Positions 51,248-59,317 of a stretch of 64,000 nt of DNA are shown here, piece by piece. The DNA is from Hymenobacter rubripertinctus (GTDB lineage: Bacteria; Bacteroidota; Bacteroidia; Cytophagales; Hymenobacteraceae). Within the stretch, counting starts at the first letter, position 1. Each line of letters opens with the position of its first letter. The DNA lies in contig NZ_QYCN01000003.1 of NCBI RefSeq assembly GCF_003583925.1, positions 186,069 to 250,068 on the forward strand. Direction: 5' to 3'. A program made the translations under genes and the position numbers. The notes under the pieces are model-generated. The model was not told the DNA's origin. It saw nothing but the letters and a program-made list of their open reading frames with translations, and did not search any database.

Positions 51248-51351
51248 TACAGGTTGTTGAGGGGCCGTTGGGCGGGTGACTTTCCTGGGGCAGCGTTGCG
51301 TAGCGGTACCCGAAACGGCAGGATACGGCCGCTTGCGGCCACCGCCGCCGC

Positions 51352-51797
51352 TCAGGTGTCGGCCGGTTCCGACTCCGGGCGGCGTCCCAGGCGCTGGTCG
51401 GGCACCAGCCCCACATCAGGGCCACGGCCACGGCCACGGCCACGTAGACGGCGCCCGCCCGCCAGGGCTGCCAGAAGCTGGCCCCGATGCCCAGGCAGTA
51501 GAGCACCGGCGAAAATTTGCCTTTCAGGTCCTTGCCCACGGCGGCGGCCAGCACCGAGTCCTGGCCGTTGACGCGGATAATGCAGTGCTGAAAGATGAAG
51601 TAGGCCAGCGAGTTCAGCAGCAGCATGATGCCCTACAGGGCCAGTGTGGCCGGCGCGAAGTTGTTCTCACCCAATCAGCCGGTGGCAAACGGTACCAGCG
51701 ACAGCCAGAACAGCAGGTGGGGGTTGGCCCACAGCCTGCCGCCGCTCAGGTGCCGGACGCTGCCCGGCAGCAGGTGGTGGTGGTTCCAGTAAATGCC
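51352..51797 (-). pseudogene. TMEM175-like (DUF1211) potassium channel pseudogene, copy 2
   Basis: Minus-strand translation gives YWNHHHLLPGSVRHLSGGRL, WANPHLLFWLSLVPFATG, then a TGA (51675-51677) where the family has Trp, LGENNFAP, a TAG (51633-51635) where Tyr is expected, then LLLNSLAYFIF and further membrane segments. Near the end a shift of frame is needed to reach LVPDQRLGRRP and a stop at 51352. The N-terminal half is missing. Two stops, one frameshift and truncation show a dead gene. Confidence 0.88.
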
Positions 51798-51916
51798 TGG
51801 TTACGAGTTGTTAGCATGTATGAAAAAAGAATCTGCCCCCGCCGCAACGGCGCCTGGCTATCTGGTCACATCGCTTATCAACTGACCATTCCTTTATCTA
51901 ACTCCTTACCTTTCTG

Positions 51917-52053
51917 ACTGCTGTTACGCGGTAGCCCCAGCGGGGCGTCATATCGGTAGCCGAAGAAGCCGGCAAGTGCTCAAGCCCCAGCGGGACGACA
52001 CCACTCGTTCACCCGTCGGGGTCGCCCCGCTGGGGCTACCGCGTAACAGCAGT
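51917..52053. repeat. palindromic element with ACTGCTGTTACGC ends
   Basis: The left arm from 51917 (ACTGCTGTTACGCGGTAGCC, then CCAGCGGGGCG) matches the right arm 52023-52053. The centre has further CCCCAGCGGG words. The outer ends match those of the element at 26284-26463. Confidence 0.9.
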
Positions 52054-52065
52054 TTCTAACTTCCC

Positions 52066-52109
52066 AACTCACTCCCAACTCACTCCCAACTCACTCCCAA
52101 CTCACTCCC
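52066..52109. repeat. four tandem 11-bp repeats AACTCACTCCC before a start codon
   Basis: Four exact head-to-tail copies run directly into the ATG at 52110. They occupy the place where a translation-enhancing region would be. Confidence 0.9.
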
Positions 52110-52877
52110 ATGCTCGCCCGAATCCACGCCGCCCTCACCGCCCTCGAAGCCCGCCACCATATCCGCATCCTCTACGCCTGCGAGTCGGGTAGCCGGGCCT
52201 GGGGCTTTCCCTCGCCCGATTCCGACTACGACGTGCGCTTCATTTACAGCCACGCGGCCGACTGGTACCTGACCCTCGACGAGGGTGCCGACACGCTCAA
52301 CTTCCCCGTCGATGCGGAGCTGGACCTGGCCGGCTGGGAGCTGCGCAAGGCCCTGAAGCTGCTGCGCGGCTCCAACGCGGCCCTGTTCGAGTGGCTCCAG
52401 TCGCCGGTGGTATACTCCGAAGCTCCCGGGTTCCGGGCGCAGCTGGCCCCGTGGCTGCCGGCCGGCTGGAATCCGCGGGCCGGTTTGCACCACTACCTGG
52501 GCCAGCTGCGCCGGGGCGTGGAAGAGGATTTGGTGGGGGAGCAGGTCCGTCTCAAGCGCCTGTTCTACGCTCTGCGCTCGGCCCTGGCCGCCCGCTGGAT
52601 TCGCACCCGCCCCGAAGAAGGGCCGCCCATGGAGTTCGGCGTGCTGCGGGAGCTGCTGCCGCCGGAATTGCACGGAGCGGCCGACGAACTGCTAGCCCAT
52701 AAGGCCACCGCCGACGAGAAAACCACCGTAGCGCCCCCAGCGGCGCTGGCGGCATTTCTGCAAGCAGAATACGAAGCCGGCCAGGCCGTCCGGGCTATCC
52801 TGCCCGTGCCCCGCCACCCCGACCCCACGCCGGCCCTCAACGCGCTGCTTCGCGCGTGGCTGGCTGCGGCCCTCTGA
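52110..52877 (+). CDS. RlaP/COG3541-type nucleotidyltransferase, copy 1
   Basis: A 255-residue DNA-polymerase-beta superfamily protein. The active-site motif is GSRAWGFPSPDSDYDVRFIY (Gly-Ser at about 28-29, Asp at 40 and 42). The remainder is helical and has the RLKRLFYALRSALA and WI segments seen in the family. RlaP-type enzymes are predicted to transfer nucleotides to RNA or another acceptor; the substrate is unknown. It is followed 56 bp later by a second member with the same motif. Confidence 0.85.
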   Translation: MLARIHAALTALEARHHIRILYACESGSRAWGFPSPDSDYDVRFIYSHAADWYLTLDEGADTLNFPVDAELDLAGWELRKALKLLRGSNAALFEWLQSPVVYSEAPGFRAQLAPWLPAGWNPRAGLHHYLGQLRRGVEEDLVGEQVRLKRLFYALRSALAARWIRTRPEEGPPMEFGVLRELLPPELHGAADELLAHKATADEKTTVAPPAALAAFLQAEYEAGQAVRAILPVPRHPDPTPALNALLRAWLAAAL

Positions 52878-52933
52878 GCCGGCTCTGCCTCTTACCTCTG
52901 CGCATCCCTCTGCGAGAAAATACAACCAGCTCC

Positions 52934-54058
52934 ATGACCATTGACGACCTGCGCCGCCGCGGCCTGCTACTGTTTGAAGCCCTGAGCGGCAGCCGCGCCT
53001 ACGGCACTGACCTGCCCCACTCCGACGTGGACCTGAAGGGCGTCTTCATCCTGCCCGAAACTGAGTTCTATGGCCTCGATTACCTGCCCCAGGTAGCCAA
53101 TGAAACCAACGACGAAGTGTACTACGAGCTGCGCCGCTTCGTGGAGCTGCTGCTCAAGAGCAACCCCACGGCCCTGGAGCTACTGGCCTCCCCGCCCGAT
53201 TGCGTGCGCTACCGCCACCCGCTGTTCGCGGCCTTCCGGGTCGGGGATTTCCTTTCCCAGCTCTGCCGGGCCAGCTTCGCCGACTACGCCGTGGCCCAGA
53301 TCCGCAAGGCCCGGGGCCTGAACAAGAAAATCAACCACCCCGAGCCGCCCCAGCGCAAATCGGTGCTGGATTTCTGCTTTGTGACAGCTGGTGCCGGAGC
53401 CCAGCCGGTGGCCGGGTGGTTGAAGCGGCGCGGCTACGCGGCCGGGCAGTGCGGCCTGACCAACGTGCCCCACCTGCCCGACCTCTACGCCCTGTTCGTG
53501 GACGATACGCCCGGGGGGCCGCGCCACGGCTACCGGGGCCTGGTGCGCGACGCGGCCACCTCGCAGGATGTGCAGCTGTCGGCCGTGCCGAAGGGGGAGA
53601 CGCCCGTTGCCTACCTGAGTTTCAACCGCAACGGCTACAGCACCTCCTGCCGCGTGCTGCGCGAGTACCAGGAGTGGGAGCAGAAGCGCAACCCCGAGCG
53701 CTACCAGAACACCGTGCAGCACGGCAAAAACTACGACGCCAAGAACATGCTCCACGTGTTCCGCCTGCTGGGCATGGCCCTCGACGTAGCCACCACCGGC
53801 CAGCTGCCCGTGCGCCGCCCCAACCGGGATTTCCTGCTGCAAATCCGCCGGGGCGAATTTGGGTATGAGCAGCTGGTGACCGAGGCCGAGGCCCTGGTGG
53901 CCCGCGTGGAAACCGCCTTCGCTGCCTCAAAGCTGCCCATCACGCCCGACCGCGAAGCCGCTGAGCAGCTGCTGGTGCGCGTGCGGCGGCAGTGGTACGC
54001 GGCGCGGGCTGCCGGGGAACAGGCGAGCCAGTTGGCTGAGGCAGGAGCAAAAAAATAG
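52934..54058 (+). CDS. RlaP/COG3541-type nucleotidyltransferase, copy 2 (longer)
   Basis: A 374-residue protein with the active-site motif GSRAYGTDLPHSDVDLKGVF (about 18-37; Asp at about 30 and 32). It is longer than its neighbour, with an inserted region around residues 140-250 (PHLPDLYALFVDD, FNRNGYSTSC) and a helical tail. The two genes are in one direction and share the motif but little else, so they look like distinct paralogs with different acceptors, possibly forming a pair. A hairpin terminates the unit. Confidence 0.88.
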   Translation: MTIDDLRRRGLLLFEALSGSRAYGTDLPHSDVDLKGVFILPETEFYGLDYLPQVANETNDEVYYELRRFVELLLKSNPTALELLASPPDCVRYRHPLFAAFRVGDFLSQLCRASFADYAVAQIRKARGLNKKINHPEPPQRKSVLDFCFVTAGAGAQPVAGWLKRRGYAAGQCGLTNVPHLPDLYALFVDDTPGGPRHGYRGLVRDAATSQDVQLSAVPKGETPVAYLSFNRNGYSTSCRVLREYQEWEQKRNPERYQNTVQHGKNYDAKNMLHVFRLLGMALDVATTGQLPVRRPNRDFLLQIRRGEFGYEQLVTEAEALVARVETAFAASKLPITPDREAAEQLLVRVRRQWYAARAAGEQASQLAEAGAKK

Positions 54059-54088
54059 CCTTTCCCGCCCGAAGGCAGGAAAGGCTAT
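54055..54088. terminator. hairpin between nucleotidyltransferase 2 and a convergent small gene
   Basis: The 11-bp arms ATAGCCTTTCC and GGAAAGGCTAT; an A-run precedes it. Confidence 0.75.
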
Positions 54089-54109
54089 GCTCAATCGGAA
54101 GTCAAACGG

Positions 54110-54391
54110 CTAGTTGTTTGCCCCGATGGTGGTGTTGCGGGAGCGGCGCGGGGTGCGCTTGCCGTCCTTCTTGCGCTTGCGCCAAAGCTGGAACCACCGC
54201 TGCCGGTAGCGGACCGTCCGTTTCACGCGGGCCTTGCGGCCGCCGCCTTTGTAGGTGCGGTAATTGGGGCGATGCACATACACCTTGCCGCGCATCTTGG
54301 CGCGGGCCGCCGGGCCGGGTGCGGCCAGGGCCGGACTGATGTCGGCCAGCCCCATCAGTAGTAAGCAGAGAAAGAGAAAAAATCTGGTCAT
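54110..54391 (-). CDS. small, highly basic secreted protein
   Basis: A 93-residue protein with a signal peptide (MTRFFLFLCLLLMGLADISP, cleavage near ALA-A) and a mature part of about 70 residues with more than 20 Arg/Lys, plus Tyr and Gly (YKGGGRKARVKRTVRYRQRW). The composition suggests binding to DNA, polyanions or envelope lipids. No family recognised. It lies between the nucleotidyltransferase pair and the insertion sequence. Confidence 0.65.
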   Translation of the reverse strand: MTRFFLFLCLLLMGLADISPALAAPGPAARAKMRGKVYVHRPNYRTYKGGGRKARVKRTVRYRQRWFQLWRKRKKDGKRTPRRSRNTTIGANN

Positions 54392-54512
54392 GAAGAAAGG
54401 AGTAAAGCCGCGAAAGCAAGGCGAAGGTACGGGTCCGGCTGGCAAGTATTCGGCCAGAAAGAATACTGTACGAAAAAAAATCTGGTCCTGGTTTGTGAAA
54501 AGTTCCCCCGGG

Positions 54513-54550
54513 GGGCACCAACAGCAGAAAATATCCTGCTGCTGGTGCCC
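54513..54550. repeat. palindrome left of the insertion sequence
   Basis: The arms GGGCACCAACAGCAG and CTGCTGCTGGTGCCC are near-perfect complements around a short A/T loop, about 85 bp before the IS end. Confidence 0.7.
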
Positions 54551-54636
54551 TATGATGTAAATTTTACGCGGATCGTTTGATTCTCCTTACCGGGGCAGGG
54601 GGGGGCAGGCGTTCTGCGCGGCTATTTTTATACCTA

Positions 54637-55567
54637 ACCCAAGTTGCGGAGTAGGCTGGGGCCAAAAAAAGTCTGTTCCGCACGGGAAAGACTAGGTTTG
54701 AAGAATTCGACCGCTTCAAGCTCCCTTCCCATGACAGAACAGACCGTCGCAATGTACTGCTTCATCGATGATTTCTTGCGTGCCACCCGACCCCAGGCCC
54801 CGCACAAGCGCCACCTCTCCGACGCCGAACGGCTGACCACGGCCCTGCTGGCGGCCCGCTTCTTCGGCGGCAATCTGGCCGCTGCTCGCCGCTACATGCA
54901 GCAGCACTGGGGTATGAAAGCGCTGGACAAGAGCGGCTTTTACCTGCCAGTTGCACCGCCTGCACGAAACGCTCAAGCAGCTGTTCTTTAGCGTGGGTCA
55001 GCACCTGAAACAGCTCAACACCGAGGCCCGCTACGTTATCGACTCGCTTCCCGTCGCTGTGTGTGACAACGTGCGCATCAACCGCTGCCAGCTGGTGCAG
55101 GGCGAGGCCCATCGGGGCTACTCGGCCAGCAAGTGCCGCTATTTCTACGGCTTCAAAGTCCAACTGCTCATGACCCACGACGGGCTGCCGGTCGAGTTCT
55201 ACTTTCACGCCGGCAGCGAGGCCGACCTTACGGGCCTCAAAGCGCTGGACCCGCAATTGCCCGAAGGCAGCGTGGTGTATGCCGATGCCGCCTACACCGA
55301 CTACGCGCTGGAAGAGGCTTGGTACGAGGCCGAGCAGGTAGCGCTGATGGTGGACCGCCGCAAGAACAGCAAGCGGCCCCACGAGCCGTGGCAAAACTTT
55401 CTGATTCAGCACTTTCGCAAAGGCGTCGAAACCACCATCAGCCAGATAACGGAGCGCTTTCCCAAGTCTATTCACGCCGTCACGGCCCAGGGATTTGCCC
55501 TCAAGCTCCTGCTGTTCGTCTTCACCCACACCCTCGCCCAACTCGGCGCATAGTCCGCAACTGGGGT
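54637..55567 (+). mobile_element. IS982-family insertion sequence, about 930 bp
   Basis: The ends form a 14-bp inverted repeat, ACCCAAGTTGCGGA on the left and ACCCCAGTTGCGGA as the complement on the right, with one mismatch and further similarity just outside and inside. The inside codes for an IS982-type transposase in the plus direction. I see no clear target-site duplication, so the insertion is not fresh or the ends were altered later. Confidence 0.85.
54731..55553 (+). pseudogene. IS982-family transposase with a one-base frameshift
   Basis: Frame 1 (from 54731) gives MYCFIDDFL, KRHLSDAERLT, AARFFGGNLAAARRYM and LDKSGF. The reading then shifts by one base: a run of four T at 54937-54940 would need to be three to read on as SGFTCQLHRLHETLKQL and join frame 2, which gives YVIDSLPVAV (first catalytic Asp), FYFHAGSEADLTGL, YADAAYTDYALEE (second Asp) and HFRKGVETTISQ (Glu) up to 55553. 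IS982 transposases normally use a single frame, so this copy is inactive unless slippage or a sequence error restores it. Confidence 0.85.
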
Positions 55568-55646
55568 TAACAATGCCCGGCCGGATGCGTAAGAACCCCG
55601 TTTAATCCCGGCTTCCTCCCGTTATCATCAGCCCCTTCCACCACGT

Positions 55647-56624
55647 ATGGCCGCTACTACTTCTTCCCCCGAATCCCAACTGCGCGCCGCCCAATTGCGC
55701 GCCGCCCTGTTGGGCCTGGCCGTGGGCGACGCCCTGGGCGTGCCCGTGGAGTTCCAGAGCCGCGCCGCCCGCCGCCTCGACCCCGTGGTGACCATGCGCG
55801 AATACGGCACCCACCACCAGCCCGCCGGCACCTGGTCCGACGACGCCTCGCTCACGTTCTGCCTCGCTCAGGCCCTGGCCGACGGTTTTACCGTAGGAAC
55901 AGTGGCCGAATACTGCCGCCGCTGGTACTACGGCAACTTATGGCGGCCCCACGGCCTCGTCTTTGACATCGGCATTACCACCCGCGAGGCCCTGAGCCGC
56001 CTTCAGGCCGATGACAACCTCATCCTGGCTGGCGGCACCGACGAGTACAGCAACGGCAACGGAGCGCTGATGCGGATTCTGCCGCTGGCCTTTTACCAGA
56101 TAGATGCCCCGCTGGCGGAGCGGTTCCAGCTGATCCGCGACGTTTCGGCCATTACCCACGGGCATATCCGCTCGGCGGTAGCGTGCCTGCTGTATCTGGA
56201 AGTGGCCCGCTACCTGCGGGCCGGCCGGCCACCCACCGCCGCCTACGCCGCCATGTGCCAGCAGGCCCCGGCCCAACTCCACGAACTGCATATCCCGGCC
56301 TCCGAAGCCAACCACTTCGAGCGCATCCTCAGCGGCCGGCTGCCCGACGTAGCCGCGGCCGCCATTGATAGCGGCGGCTACGTCATGCACACGCTGGAAG
56401 CCAGCCTCTGGTGCCTGCTGCGCTACGAAACCTACGCCGAAACCGTACTGGCCGCCGTTAACCTCGGCGACGATACCGATACTACCGGGGCCGTAACCGG
56501 CGGCCTGGCCGGTTTGTACTACGGCGAGTCCGCCATTCCGCCCGAATGGCGGGCCGTGCTGGCCCGCCGCGCCGACATCGAGGAGCTGGCCGCCCGGGCG
56601 GCGCAGGGAACCGGCGTAAGCTGA
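55647..56624 (+). CDS. ADP-ribosylglycohydrolase (DraG/ARH) family protein
   Basis: A 325-residue all-helical hydrolase. Metal and ligand motifs: LGLAVGDALGVPVEF (about 22-36), GTWSDDAS (about 60-67, with Ala where Thr is common), NGNGALMRI (about 135-143) and NLGDDTDTTGAV (about 272-283), which hold the two magnesium ions. The family removes ADP-ribose from arginine, serine or other acceptors, or cleaves related compounds. It follows the IS element and lies downstream of two nucleotidyltransferases; its 3' end is part of a tandem duplication. Confidence 0.92.
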   Translation: MAATTSSPESQLRAAQLRAALLGLAVGDALGVPVEFQSRAARRLDPVVTMREYGTHHQPAGTWSDDASLTFCLAQALADGFTVGTVAEYCRRWYYGNLWRPHGLVFDIGITTREALSRLQADDNLILAGGTDEYSNGNGALMRILPLAFYQIDAPLAERFQLIRDVSAITHGHIRSAVACLLYLEVARYLRAGRPPTAAYAAMCQQAPAQLHELHIPASEANHFERILSGRLPDVAAAAIDSGGYVMHTLEASLWCLLRYETYAETVLAAVNLGDDTDTTGAVTGGLAGLYYGESAIPPEWRAVLARRADIEELAARAAQGTGVS

Positions 56625-56631
56625 ACAAGCA

Positions 56632-56663
56632 AAAGGCCCCTCAGACGAATCTGAGGGGCCTTT
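56632..56663. terminator. shared hairpin of the ARH gene and tRNA-Asp copy 1
   Basis: 13-bp perfect arms (AAAGGCCCCTCAG and complement), 7 bp past the ARH stop and directly next to the tRNA 3' end. Confidence 0.85.
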
Positions 56664-56664
56664 G

Positions 56665-56738
56665 CGGTCCGGACGGGACTCGAACCCGCGACCTCCGCCG
56701 TGACAGGGCGGCATTCTAACCAACTGAACTACCGAACC
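56665..56738 (-). tRNA. trnD: tRNA-Asp (GTC), copy 1
   Basis: 74 nt on the minus strand from GGTTCGGTAG. The acceptor arm GGTTCGG pairs with CCGGACC (one G-U), the anticodon stem CCGCC/GGCGG holds loop CTGTCAC with anticodon GUC, the T-loop is GTTCGAGTC, and the discriminator is G. CCA is not encoded. Confidence 0.95.
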
Positions 56739-56784
56739 GGCTATCAATTCGGGGCGGGCCGTGTGCCTTTCCCTTTTGATGATG

Positions 56785-56816
56785 CAAATATAGGCGGTCG
56801 ATTTGGGCTGTGCAAA
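56785..56816 (-). promoter_or_regulatory. promoter of tRNA-Asp copy 1 (TTTG-N20-TATATTTG)
   Basis: On the minus strand TTTG (56813-56816) and TATATTTG (56785-56792) are spaced by 20 bp, an ideal Bacteroidota promoter, 46 bp before the tRNA. Confidence 0.8.
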
Positions 56817-57003
56817 CAGAAAACTGCCTTATCTGGTTACAAAGGCTGTTTTTGAAAGGATATAGTTCTGTCAGTAAACAGGATAGCCCGAAAAAAAAGT
56901 TGAAAACAATTGGCTTCACCCTCCTCAACCCGGTTTCGGGCGGGGTGGCGGTAGAGCCGGGAGCCCCGCCTCGGGCCGGCGGCCGGCATCAGCTGAACAA
57001 GCA
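56817..57003. other. gap between the two tRNA genes
   Basis: No gene. Its right end (about 56983-57003, CCGGCATCAGCTGAACAAGC) repeats the last codons of the ARH gene and the bases after it, showing where the duplicated unit begins. Confidence 0.7.
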
Positions 57004-57035
57004 AAAGGCCCCTCAGACGAATCTGAGGGGCCTTT
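57004..57035 (-). terminator. terminator hairpin of tRNA-Asp copy 2
   Basis: Identical in sequence to the hairpin at 56632-56663. Confidence 0.85.
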
Positions 57036-57036
57036 G

Positions 57037-57110
57037 CGGTCCGGACGGGACTCGAACCCGCGACCTCCGCCGTGACAGGGCGGCATTCTAACCAACTGAA
57101 CTACCGAACC
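57037..57110 (-). tRNA. trnD: tRNA-Asp (GTC), copy 2
   Basis: It has the same 74-nt sequence as the copy 372 bp to the left, with anticodon GUC and no encoded CCA. Confidence 0.95.
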
Positions 57111-57157
57111 AGTTCTCAAAGCGGGGCTGACCGTGCGTCGTTTCCGTTTTGATGATG

Positions 57158-57189
57158 CAAAAGTAGAGGGTCGGATTGAGCTGCGCAAT
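57158..57189 (-). promoter_or_regulatory. promoter of tRNA-Asp copy 2 (ATTG-N20-TACTTTTG)
   Basis: On the minus strand ATTG (57186-57189) and TACTTTTG (57158-57165) are 20 bp apart. The sequence between differs from copy 1, but the two boxes and the GCATCATCAAAA after them are kept. Confidence 0.8.
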
Positions 57190-57310
57190 ACCTGACCGAA
57201 AAATACCTGCGAAAAAGGCTTGAAAGAGTCGTGGAGGGCTGTTTATCAGGCAGAAAGTTTTTCTGCGAAATCGATGGGGGCGGGGCGGGGGCGGTATCGG
57301 CCCCGTCGCT

Positions 57311-57318
57311 TACCTTTG
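57311..57318 (+). promoter_or_regulatory. -7 box TACCTTTG of accA
   Basis: A perfect TAnnTTTG box 45 bp upstream of the GTG start of accA. Confidence 0.6.
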
Positions 57319-57363
57319 CCAGTATCTCATTTCCCCCTCGCACCCCCCTGAAGCTCTTTAGTT

Positions 57364-58317
57364 GTGGCACTGCTCCTCGATTTTGAACAACCCATTGCCG
57401 CGCTCGAAGGCAAGCTCCGCGAAATGCAACAACTGGCCCTCGACAGCCAGGTGGACGTATCGGAAGCGGTAGCGGCGCTCGAAGCCAAAATCAACGCCCT
57501 TAAAAAAGAAACCTACGCCAACCTCACCCGCTGGCAGCGCGTGCAGCTCTCACGCCACCCCGAGCGCCCTTACACCCTCGACTACATTCAGGGCATGACC
57601 CAGAAGTTTGTGGAGCTGCACGGCGACCGGACCGTGGCCGACGATAAGGCCATGGTGGGCGGTTTCGCTGAAATTGACGGCCGCTCCGTGATGTTTATTG
57701 GGCAGCAGAAGGGCCGCAACACCAAGCAGCGCCAGTTCCGCAACTTCGGCATGCCCAACCCCGAGGGCTACCGCAAAGCCCTGCGCCTGATGAAGCTGGC
57801 CGAGAAGTTCGGCAAGCCCATCGTCACGCTCATTGACACGCCCGGCGCGTTTCCGGGCCTGGAAGCCGAGGAGCGGGGGCAGGGCGAGGCTATTGCCCGC
57901 AACCTCAAGGAGATGTTCCTGCTCAAGGTACCCGTCATCTGCATCATCATCGGCGAAGGTGCGTCGGGCGGAGCCCTGGGCATTGCCATCGGCGACCGGG
58001 TGCTGATGCTGGAAAATACCTGGTACTCCGTGATTTCGCCCGAGTCGTGCAGCAGCATCCTGTGGCGCAGCTGGGACTACAAGGAGCAGGCCGCCGAAGC
58101 CCTCAAGCTCACGGCCACCGACATGCTGGGTAACAAGCTCGTGGACGGCATCGTGAAGGAGCCCCTCGGCGGGGCGCACACCGACGCTGAAACCATGATC
58201 AAAACCCTCAAAAAAACCATCCTCAAAACCCTCGACGAGCTGGAGGCCCTGCCCGCCGAGGAGCGCATCAGCCAGCGCATCGACAAGTTCTCCGCCATGG
58301 GCGTGGTGGTGGAGTAA
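57364..58317 (+). CDS. accA: acetyl-CoA carboxylase carboxyltransferase subunit alpha
   Basis: A 317-residue protein, the usual length for AccA (about 319 in E. coli), starting with GTG. It shows the N-terminal [26 protein letters not shown] (about 61-74), [18 protein letters not shown] and [12 protein letters not shown] (about 199-210), the crotonase-fold acyl-CoA binding loops, and a C-terminal TL(K/D)ELEAL. With AccD, which is elsewhere, it carries out the second half-reaction of malonyl-CoA synthesis. No close partner is in the window. Confidence 0.97.
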   Translation: MALLLDFEQPIAALEGKLREMQQLALDSQVDVSEAVAALEAKINALKKETYANLTRWQRVQLSRHPERPYTLDYIQGMTQKFVELHGDRTVADDKAMVGGFAEIDGRSVMFIGQQKGRNTKQRQFRNFGMPNPEGYRKALRLMKLAEKFGKPIVTLIDTPGAFPGLEAEERGQGEAIARNLKEMFLLKVPVICIIIGEGASGGALGIAIGDRVLMLENTWYSVISPESCSSILWRSWDYKEQAAEALKLTATDMLGNKLVDGIVKEPLGGAHTDAETMIKTLKKTILKTLDELEALPAEERISQRIDKFSAMGVVVE

Positions 58318-58323
58318 GAGGGG

Positions 58324-58438
58324 AATTAAAAATTAAAAGTGAAAAATTAAAAATACGCTGCTCCGTATGCTGAGCGGAATATTTTAACGTCATCGTTCTG
58401 ACGGCTCATTTTTAATTTTTCACTTTTAATTTTTAATT
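58324..58438. repeat. AT-rich palindrome with perfect 31-bp arms
   Basis: The arms 58324-58354 (AATTAAAAATTAAAAGTGAA start) and 58408-58438 are exact reverse complements around a 53-bp centre. It fills the gap between accA and the MBL-fold gene and ends 7 bp before that gene's ATG. Confidence 0.95.
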
Positions 58439-58444
58439 AAAAAG

Positions 58445-59293
58445 ATGACCATTCATATGCTCGATACCGGTTTGTTTAAGCTCGATGGCGGGGCCATGTT
58501 TGGGGTGGTGCCCAAGAGCATGTGGCAGAAGCTCAACCCGGCCGACGAGCAGAACATGTGCACTTGGGCATTGCGCTGCCTGCTGATGGAGGACGGCGGT
58601 CGGCTGGTGCTGGTTGATACCGGTATCGGCGACAAGCAGGACGAGAAGTTTCGCGGCCACTTCTACCTGCACGGCGACGATACGCTCGAAAAATCGTTGC
58701 GCCGGCTGGGCTACACGTCCTCCGACATCACGGACGTGCTGCTGACCCACCTGCACTTCGACCACTGCGGTGGGGCCGTGGGCCGCTCCTTCGACGGAAA
58801 GCTGCACCTGGCCTTTCCTAACGCCACCTACTGGAGCAACGAGGACCACTGGAACTGGGCTACCGCGCCCAACCCGCGCGAAAAAGCCAGTTTCCTGACC
58901 GAAAACATCCTGCCCATCCAGGAAAGCGGCCACCTGAAGTTTATCGACCCGAAAGCGGGCGTGCCGAACGAACTGCCCAGCTTCCGCGACTTGATTTATG
59001 TGGACGGCCACACCGAGAAAATGATGCTGCCCAAGCTCTCGTACAAAGGCCGCACGCTGGTATTTGCTGCCGACCTGTTGCCCAGCGCCCACCACGTGGG
59101 CCTGCCCTACGTGATGAGCTACGACGTACGCCCGCTGGTAACCATGGACGAAAAAGCCCGCTTTCTGGAGCAGGCCGCCGCCGAAAACTGGGTGCTCGTG
59201 CTCGAACACGACCACCAGACCGAGTGCATTACGGTGGCGCATACCGAGCGCGGCATTAAAGTAGCCGAGCGGTTTAAGCTGGCCGAGCTGTAG
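58445..59293 (+). CDS. MBL-fold metallo-hydrolase
   Basis: A 282-residue metallo-beta-lactamase-fold protein with LTHLHFDHCGG (about 100-110; HxHxDH), then GHT (about 190), AADLLPSAHH (Asp ligand) and a final EHDHQ. It resembles the lactonase/AttM-like side of the superfamily in length and motif spacing. Substrate unknown. The frame starts within 7 bp of the end of the AT-rich palindrome. Confidence 0.88.
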   Translation: MTIHMLDTGLFKLDGGAMFGVVPKSMWQKLNPADEQNMCTWALRCLLMEDGGRLVLVDTGIGDKQDEKFRGHFYLHGDDTLEKSLRRLGYTSSDITDVLLTHLHFDHCGGAVGRSFDGKLHLAFPNATYWSNEDHWNWATAPNPREKASFLTENILPIQESGHLKFIDPKAGVPNELPSFRDLIYVDGHTEKMMLPKLSYKGRTLVFAADLLPSAHHVGLPYVMSYDVRPLVTMDEKARFLEQAAAENWVLVLEHDHQTECITVAHTERGIKVAERFKLAEL

Positions 59294-59317
59294 GAGAGGA
59301 TATAGTGTAAAGGAAAC

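Noticed and set aside
54600..55600. Target-site duplication of the IS982 element
   Set aside because: The bases next to the two ends do not match over more than two positions.
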